Below are positions 57,421 to 64,000 of a stretch of DNA of 64,000 bases, piece by piece; within the stretch, counting starts at the first letter, position 1, and each line of letters starts with the position of its first letter. The notes below the pieces were generated by a model that saw nothing but the letters and a program-made list of their open reading frames with translations, was not told the origin of the DNA and did no database searches. The stretch is from Astropecten irregularis. Taxonomy: Eukaryota; Echinodermata; Asteroidea; Paxillosida; Astropectinidae. The position numbers and the translations under genes were made by a program. The stretch covers positions 11,020,499-11,084,498 of the forward strand of contig OZ020250.1 of assembly GCA_963971285.1 (NCBI GenBank), in the 5' to 3' direction.

Positions 57421-58929
57421 CCAAAGGTCGAAGCAAAAAGCATTTGTGCACAAAGCTCACAGCTCAAAGCTCACAGCTCAAAGCTCAAAGCTCAAGGGTC
57501 AGAGCTCAAAGCTTAAGGCTCAAAGCATGTAGCTCACAGCTCAAAGCTCACAGCTCAAAGCTCAAAGCTCAAGGGTCAGAGCTCAAAGCTTAAGGCTCAA
57601 AGCATGTAGCTCACAGCTCAAAGCTCACAGCTCAAAGCTCAAAGCTCAAAGCTCAAAGCATGAAGCTCAAAGCTCAAATCTCAAGGCTCAAGGCTCAAGG
57701 CTCAAAGCTCAAAGCTCAAGGCTCAGAGCTCAAAACTCAAAGCATTGAAACTCAAAGCATTGAAGCTTAAAAGCTCACTGCTCAATGCTGAAAGCTCAAA
57801 GCACAAAGCTCAAAGCATGAAGCTCAAAGCTCAAGCCTCAAAGCTCAAAGCTCAAGGCTCAGAGCTCAAAACTGAAGGCTCAAAGCTCAAACTTCAAAGC
57901 TCAAAGCTCAAAGCTCAAAGGTCAAAGCATGAAGCTCAAATCTCAAGGCTCAAATCTCAAGGCTAAAATCTCAAAGCTCAAAGCTCACAGCTCAAAGCTC
58001 ACAGCTCAAAGCTCAAGGCTCACAGCTCAAAGCTCAAGGCTCAAAGCATGTAGCTCACAGCTCAAGGCTAAAATCTCAAAGCTCAAAGCTCACAGCTCAA
58101 AGCTCAAGGCTCAGAGCTCAAAGCTCAAGGCTCAAAGCATGTAGCTCACAGCTCACAGCTCACAGATCACAGCTCAAAGCATGAAGCTCAAAGCTCAAAG
58201 CTCAAGGTTCAAAGCTCAAAGCTCAAAGCTCAAAGCTCAAGGCTCAAAACTCAACGCAGATACCACAAAGCTCAAGGCTCAAGGTTCAAATCTCAAAGCT
58301 CAAGTCTCAAGGTTCAAAGCTCAAAGCTCAAAGCTCAAAGCTCGAGCAACGCACATAGCTCAAAGCTCAAGGCTCAAGGCTCAAAGCACAAAGCTCAAAG
58401 CTAAACGCACATAGCTCAGAGCTCAAAGCCCAAAGGTCGAAGCAAAAAGAATTTGTGCACAAAGCTCAAAGCTCAACGCACATAGCTCAAAGCTCAAAGG
58501 TCAAAGCTCAAGGCTCAGAGCTCAAAACTCAAGGCTCAGAGCTCAAAGTTCAAACAGCTCAAAGCTCAAAGCATGAAGCTCAAAGCTCAGAGCTCAAGGT
58601 TCAAAGCTCAAAGCTCAAAGCTCAAAGCTCAAGGCTCAAAACTCAACGCAGATACCACAAAGCTCAAGGCTCAAGGTTCAAATCTCAAAGCTCAAGTCTC
58701 AAGGTTCAAAGCTCAAAGCTCAAAGCTCAAAGCTCAAAGCTCGAGCAACGCAAATAGCTCAAAGCTCAAGGCTCAAGTCTCAAAGCACAAAGCTCAAAGC
58801 TCAAGGCTCAAAACTCAACGCAGATACCACAAAGCTCAAGGCTCAAGGTTCAAATCTCAAAGCTCAAGTCTCAAGGTTCAAAGCTCAAAGCTCAAAGCTC
58901 AAAGCTCAAAGCTCGAGCAACGCACATAG
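57421..58929 (+). repeat. Higher-order block, copy at 57.4 kb (repeated at 62302-63817)
   Basis: About 1.5 kb repeated with offset 4,881 bp at its start and 4,888 bp at its end; the difference of one heptamer reflects a single unit gained or lost between the copies (near 58195 versus 63076). This indicates a recent ~4.9-kb duplication, with the second copy running on to the window end. Confidence 0.85.
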
Positions 58930-61900
58930 CTCAAAGCTCAAGGCTCAAGGCTCAAGGCTCAACGCTCAAAGCTCAAAGCTCAAGGCTCAAAGCTCAAGGC
59001 TCAGAGCTCAAAACTCAAGGCTCAGAGCTCAAAGTTCAAAGCTCAAAGCTCAAAGCTCAAGGCTCAAAGCTCAAAGCTCAAAGCTCAAAGCTCAAAGCTC
59101 AAAGCTCAAAGCTCAAAGCTCAAAGCTCAGAGCTCAAAGCTCAAAGCTCAAAGCATAAAGCTCAAAGCTCAAAGCTCAAAGCTCAAGGCTCAAAGCTCAA
59201 AGCTCAAAGCTCAAAGCACAAAGCTCAAAGCTTGAAGCTCAAAGCTCAAAGCTCAAGGCTCAAAGCTCAAAGCTCAAAGCTCACAGCTCAAAGCTCACAG
59301 CTCAAAGCTCAAGGCTCAGAGCTCAAAGCTCAAAGCTCACAGCTCAAAGCTCAAGGCTCAGAGCTCAAAGCTCAAGGCTCAAAGCATGTAGCTCACAGCT
59401 CACAGCTCACAGATCACAGCTCAAAGCATGAAGCTCAAAGCTCAAGTCTCAAGGTTCAAAGCTCAAAGCTCAAAGCTCAAAGCTCGAGCAACGCACATAG
59501 CTCAAAGCTCAAGGCTCAAGGCTCAAAGCACAAAGCTCAAAGCTAAACGCACATAGCTCAAAGCTCAAAGCCCAAAGGTCGAAGCAAAAAGAATTTGTGC
59601 ACAAAGCTCAAAGCTCAACGCACATAGCTCAAAGCTCAAAGGTCAAAGCTCAAGGCTCAGAGCTCAAAGTTCAAACAGCTCAAAGCTCAAAGCATGAAGC
59701 TCAAAGCTCAGAGCTCAAGGTTCAAAGCTCAAAGCTCAAAGCTCAAAGCTCAAGGCTCAAAACTCAAAGCTCAAGTCTCAAGGTTCAAAGCTCAAAGCTC
59801 AAAGCTCAAAGCTCAAAGCTCGAGCAACGCACATAGCTCAAAGCTAAAGGCTCAAGTCTCAAAGCACAAAGCTCAAAGCTAAACGCACACAGTTCACAGC
59901 TCAAGGCTCGGAGCTCAAAGCTCGTAGCTCAAAGCATGAAGCTCAAAGCTCAAGGCTCAAAGCTCAAAGCACAAAGCTCAAAGCTCAGAGCTCAAAGCTC
60001 AGAGCTCAAAACTCAAGGCTCAGAGCTCAAAGTTCAAAGCTCAAAGGTCAAAGCTCAGAGCTCAAAGCTCAAAGCTTGAAGCTCAAAGCTCAAAGCTCAA
60101 GGCTCAAAGCTCAAAGCTCACAGCTCAAAGCTCAAGGCTCAGAGCTCAAAGCTCAAGGCTCAAAGCATGTAGCTCACAGCTCAAGGCTAAAATCTCAAAG
60201 CTCAAAGCTCACAGCTCAAAGCTCAAGGCTCAGAGCTCAAAGCTCAAGGCTCAAAGCATGTAGCTCACAGCTCACAGCTCACAGATCACAGCTCAAAGCA
60301 TGAAGCTCAAAGCTCAAAGCTCAAAGCTCAAGGTTCAAAGCTCAAAGCTCAAAGCTCAAGGCTCAAAACTCAACGCAGATACCACAAAGCTCAAGGCTCA
60401 AGGTTCAAATCTCAAAGCTCAAGTCTCAAGGTTCAAAGCTCAAAGCTCAAAGCTCAAAGCTCGAGCAACGCACATAGCTCAAAGCTCAAGGCTCAAGGCT
60501 CAAAGCACAAAGCTCAAAGCTAAACGCACATAGCTCAAAGCTCAAAGCTCAAAGCTCAAGGCTCAAAGCTCAAAGGTCAAAGCTCAAGGCTCAGAGCTCA
60601 AAACTCAAGGCTCAGAGCTCAAAACTCAAGGCTCAGAGCTCAAAGTTCAAACAGCTCAAAGCTCAAATCTCAAAGGTCAAAGCTCAGAGCTCAAAACTCA
60701 GAGCTCAAATCTCACAGCTCAAAGCTCAAAGCTCACAGCTCAAAAAGCTCAAAGCTCAAAGCTCACATGTCAGAGCTCAAATCTCAAGGCTCAAAGCTCA
60801 AAGCTCAAAGCTCAAGGCTCAGAGCTCAAAACTCAAGGCTCAGAGCTCAAAGTTCAAAGATCAAAGCTCAAAGCTCAAAGGTCAAAGCATGAAGCTCAAA
60901 GCTCAAAGCTCAAAGCTCAAACCTCAAAGCCCAAAGGTCGAAGCAAAAAGCATTTGTGCACAAAGCTCGCAGCTCAAAGCTCACAGCTCAAAGATCAAAG
61001 CTCAAGGGTCAGAGCTCAAAGCTTAAGGCTCAAAGCATGTAGCTCACAGCTCAAAGCTCACAGCTCAAAGCTCAAATCTCAAGGCTCAAGGCTCAAGGCT
61101 CAAGGCTCAAGGCTCAAAGCTCAAAGCTCAAGGCTCAGAGCTCAAAACTCAAGGCTCAGAGCTCAAAGTTCAAAGCTCAAAGCTCAAAGGTCAGAGCTCA
61201 AAACTCAAAGCATTGAAACTCAAAGTATTGAAGCTTAAAAGCTCACTGCTCAATGCTGAAAGCTCAAAGCACAAAGCTCAAAGCATGAAGCTCAAGGCTC
61301 AGAGCTCAAAACTGAAGGCTCAGAGCTCAAACTTCAAAGCTCAAAGCTCAAAGCTCAAAGGTCAAAGCATGAAGCTCAAATCTCAAGGCTCAAATCTCAA
61401 GGCTAAAATCTCAAAGCTCAAAGCTCACAGCTCAAAGCTCACAGCTCAAAGCTCAAGGCTCAGAGCTCAAAGCTCAAGGCTCAAAGCATGTAGCTCACAG
61501 CTCAAGGCTAAAATCTCAAAGCTCAAAGCTCACAGCTCAAAGCTCAAGGCTCAGAGCTCAAAGCTCAAGGCTCAAAGCATGTAGCTCACAGCTCACAGCT
61601 CACAGATCACAGCTCAAAGCATGAAGCTCAAAGCTCAAAGCTCAAAGCTCAAGGTTCAAAGCTCAAAGCTCAAAGCTCAAAGCTCAAGGCTCAAAACTCA
61701 ACGCAGATACCACAAAGCTCAAGGCTCAAGGTTCAAATCTCAAAGCTCAAGTCTCAAGGTTCAAAGCTCAAAGCTCAAAGCTCAAAGCTCGAGCAACGCA
61801 CATAGCTCAAAGCTCAAGGCTCAAGGCTCAAAGCACAAAGCTCAAAGCTAAACGCACATAGCTCAAAGCTCAAAGCCCAAAGGTCGAAGCAAAAAGAATT

Positions 61901-64000
61901 TGTGCACAAAGCTCAAAGCTCAACGCACATAGCTCAAAGCTCAAAGGTCAAAGCTCAAGGCTCAGAGCTCTAAACTCAAGGCTCAGAGCTCAAAACTCAA
62001 GGCTCAGAGCTCAAAGTTCAAACAGCTCAAAGCTCAAATCTCAAAGGTCAAAGCTCAGAGCTCAAAACTCAGAGCTCAAATCTCACAGCTCAAAGCTCAA
62101 AGCTCACAGCTCAAAAAGCTCAAAGCTCAAAGCTCACAGGTCAGAGCTCAAATCTCAAGGCTCAAAGCTCAAAGCTCAAAGCTCAAGGCTCAGAGCTCAA
62201 AACTCAAGGCTCAGAGCTCAAAGTTCAAAGCTCAAAGCTCAAAGCTCAAAGGTCAAAGCATGAAGCTCAAAGCTCAAAGCTCAAAGCTCAAACCTCAAAG
62301 CCCAAAGGTCGAAGCAAAAAGCATTTGTGCACAAAGCTCACAGCTCAAAGCTCACAGCTCAAAGCTCAAAGCTCAAGGGTCAGAGCTCAAAGCTTAAGGC
62401 TCAAAGCATGTAGCTCACAGCTCAAAGCTCACAGCTCAAAGCTCAAAGCTCAAGGGTCAGAGCTCAAAGCTTAAGGCTCAAAGCATGTAGCTCACAGCTC
62501 AAAGCTCACAGCTCAAAGCTCAAAGCTCAAAGCTCAAAGCATGAAGCTCAAAGCTCAAATCTCAAGGCTCAAGGCTCAAGGCTCAAAGCTCAAAGCTCAA
62601 GGCTCAGAGCTCAAAACTCAAAGCATTGAAACTCAAAGCATTGAAGCTTAAAAGCTCACTGCTCAATGCTGAAAGCTCAAAGCACAAAGCTCAAAGCATG
62701 AAGCTCAAAGCTCAAGCCTCAAAGCTCAAAGCTCAAGGCTCAGAGCTCAAAACTGAAGGCTCAGAGCTCAAACTTCAAAGCTCAAAGCTCAAAGCTCAAA
62801 GGTCAAAGCATGAAGCTCAAATCTCAAGGCTCAAATCTCAAGGCTAAAATCTCAAAGCTCAAAGCTCACAGCTCAAAGCTCACAGCTCAAAGCTCAAGGC
62901 TCACAGCTCAAAGCTCAAGGCTCAAAGCATGTAGCTCACAGCTCAAGGCTAAAATCTCAAAGCTCAAAGCTCACAGCTCAAAGCTCAAGGCTCAGAGCTC
63001 AAAGCTCAAGGCTCAAAGCATGTAGCTCACAGCTCACAGCTCACAGATCACAGCTCAAAGCATGAAGCTCAAAGCTCAAAGCTCAAAGCTCAAGGTTCAA
63101 AGCTCAAAGCTCAAAGCTCAAAGCTCAAGGCTCAAAACTCAACGCAGATACCACAAAGCTCAAGGCTCAAGGTTCAAATCTCAAAGCTCAAGTCTCAAGG
63201 TTCAAAGCTCAAAGCTCAAAGCTCAAAGCTCGAGCAACGCACATAGCTCAAAGCTCAAGGCTCAAGGCTCAAAGCACAAAGCTCAAAGCTAAACGCACAT
63301 AGCTCAGAGCTCAAAGCCCAAAGGTCGAAGCAAAAAGAATTTGTGCACAAAGCTCAAAGCTCAACGCACATAGCTCAAAGCTCAAAGGTCAAAGCTCAAG
63401 GCTCAGAGCTCAAAACTCAAGGCTCAGAGCTCAAAGTTCAAACAGCTCAAAGCTCAAAGCATGAAGCTCAAAGCTCAGAGCTCAAGGTTCAAAGCTCAAA
63501 GCTCAAAGCTCAAAGCTCAAGGCTCAAAACTCAACGCAGATACCACAAAGCTCAAGGCTCAAGGTTCAAATCTCAAAGCTCAAGTCTCAAGGTTCAAAGC
63601 TCAAAGCTCAAAGCTCAAAGCTCAAAGCTCGAGCAACGCAAATAGCTCAAAGCTCAAGGCTCAAGTCTCAAAGCACAAAGCTCAAAGCTCAAGGCTCAAA
63701 ACTCAACGCAGATACCACAAAGCTCAAGGCTCAAGGTTCAAATCTCAAAGCTCAAGTCTCAAGGTTCAAAGCTCAAAGCTCAAAGCTCAAAGCTCAAAGC
63801 TCGAGCAACGCACATAGCTCAAAGCTCAAGGCTCAAGGCTCAAGGCTCAACGCTCAAAGCTCAAAGCTCAAGGCTCAAAGCTCAAGGCTCAGAGCTCAAA
63901 ACTCAAGGCTCAGAGCTCAAAGTTCAAAGCTCAAAGCTCAAAGCTCAAGGCTCAAAGCTCAAAGCTCAAAGCTCAAAGCTCAAAGCTCAAAGCTCAAAGC

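Larger units (their letters stand above)
31421..64000 (+). repeat. Heptamer satellite (AGCTCAA)n with higher-order repeats, continues past window
   Basis: About 4,600 tandem heptamers. The majority unit is AGCTCAA; frequent variants are GGCTCAA, AGCTCAG, AGCTCAC, AGTTCAA, ATCTCAA and AGGTCAA. Most odd-looking spacers are also in register (GCACATA, CCACAAA, GCAAATA, GCATGAA, GCATGTA), with occasional 8-mers (GCTCAAAA) and a recurrent 4-base slip at GCTCGAGCAACGCACATA. The plus strand is open in all three frames and always reads rotations of SSKLKAQ; the minus strand has TGA every seven codons. Plus-strand stops and ATGs arise only from variants such as GCATGAA and GCATGTA, which is why many frames start with MKLKAQ. 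The longest frames are 31395-32807 (470 codons) and 35347-36882 (511 codons); I do not annotate them as genes. No other sequence interrupts the array, and it runs off the window end. Confidence 0.97.

Noticed and set aside
31421..64000. Telomere or immunoglobulin-switch-like region
   Set aside because: The unit lacks telomeric TTAGGG-like composition. AGCT words resemble switch repeats only superficially, and no antibody locus features are nearby.

Overview
The window looks like a gene-poor, repeat-dominated piece of a metazoan nuclear genome. I recognise no intact host gene, RNA gene or bacterial feature. The mix of element classes (Helentron-type rolling-circle elements, Ty3/Gypsy, BEL/Pao, DIRS-type and non-LTR retroelements, mariner-like and Harbinger-like MITEs, tRNA-derived SINEs) fits an aquatic invertebrate such as a lancelet, hemichordate, echinoderm or mollusc. 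The species cannot be fixed from the sequence alone.

Layout. (1) 1-7743: a tandem, end-to-end series of non-autonomous rolling-circle elements. Their bodies are arrays of a ~141-bp unit carrying paired TGACGTCA palindromes, and each copy ends in a short hairpin followed by CTAG and an ATT microsatellite. (2) 7744-13050: moderately GC-rich sequence with no recognisable gene. It holds a 535-bp mariner-type MITE with TA target duplication and a SINE-like fragment. (3) 13060-18210: one decayed Ty3/Gypsy element whose pol is split, inside the RNase H region, by ~3.5 kb of nested insertions (SINE, an inverted Helentron-type element, small inverted-repeat elements). (4) 18685-19983: a second Helentron-type element, in opposite orientation to the one at 15052-16284, with a perfect 79-bp palindrome inside it. 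(5) 20481-23690: a broken DIRS-like element (gag, reverse transcriptase/RNase H, tyrosine recombinase remnant). (6) 24128-29445: a graveyard of fragments: two or three LINEs, a minus-strand Gypsy, a BEL/Pao fragment, and a 232-bp Harbinger-type MITE inserted cleanly into a LINE endonuclease. (7) 29446-31340: AT-rich spacer with a repeated palindromic GTAACGCGTGTTACC motif and an ~220-bp inverted repeat. (8) 31350 to the window end: at least 32.6 kb of a heptamer satellite, (AGCTCAA)n, arranged in multi-kb higher-order repeats.

The most striking object is the heptamer satellite. Because 7 is not a multiple of 3, the three plus-strand frames all read the same rotated heptapeptide (SSKLKAQ) with no stop, so open frames of up to 511 codons appear without implying coding. 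The same geometry puts hexamers resembling the nuclear-receptor half-site AGGTCA at DR1 spacing along the whole array, and a few units are exact DR1 sites. The array starts with an inverted segment, so its edge is a fold-back. The Helentron-type elements are the second point of interest: two diverged families share the same repeat core with doubled CRE palindromes.
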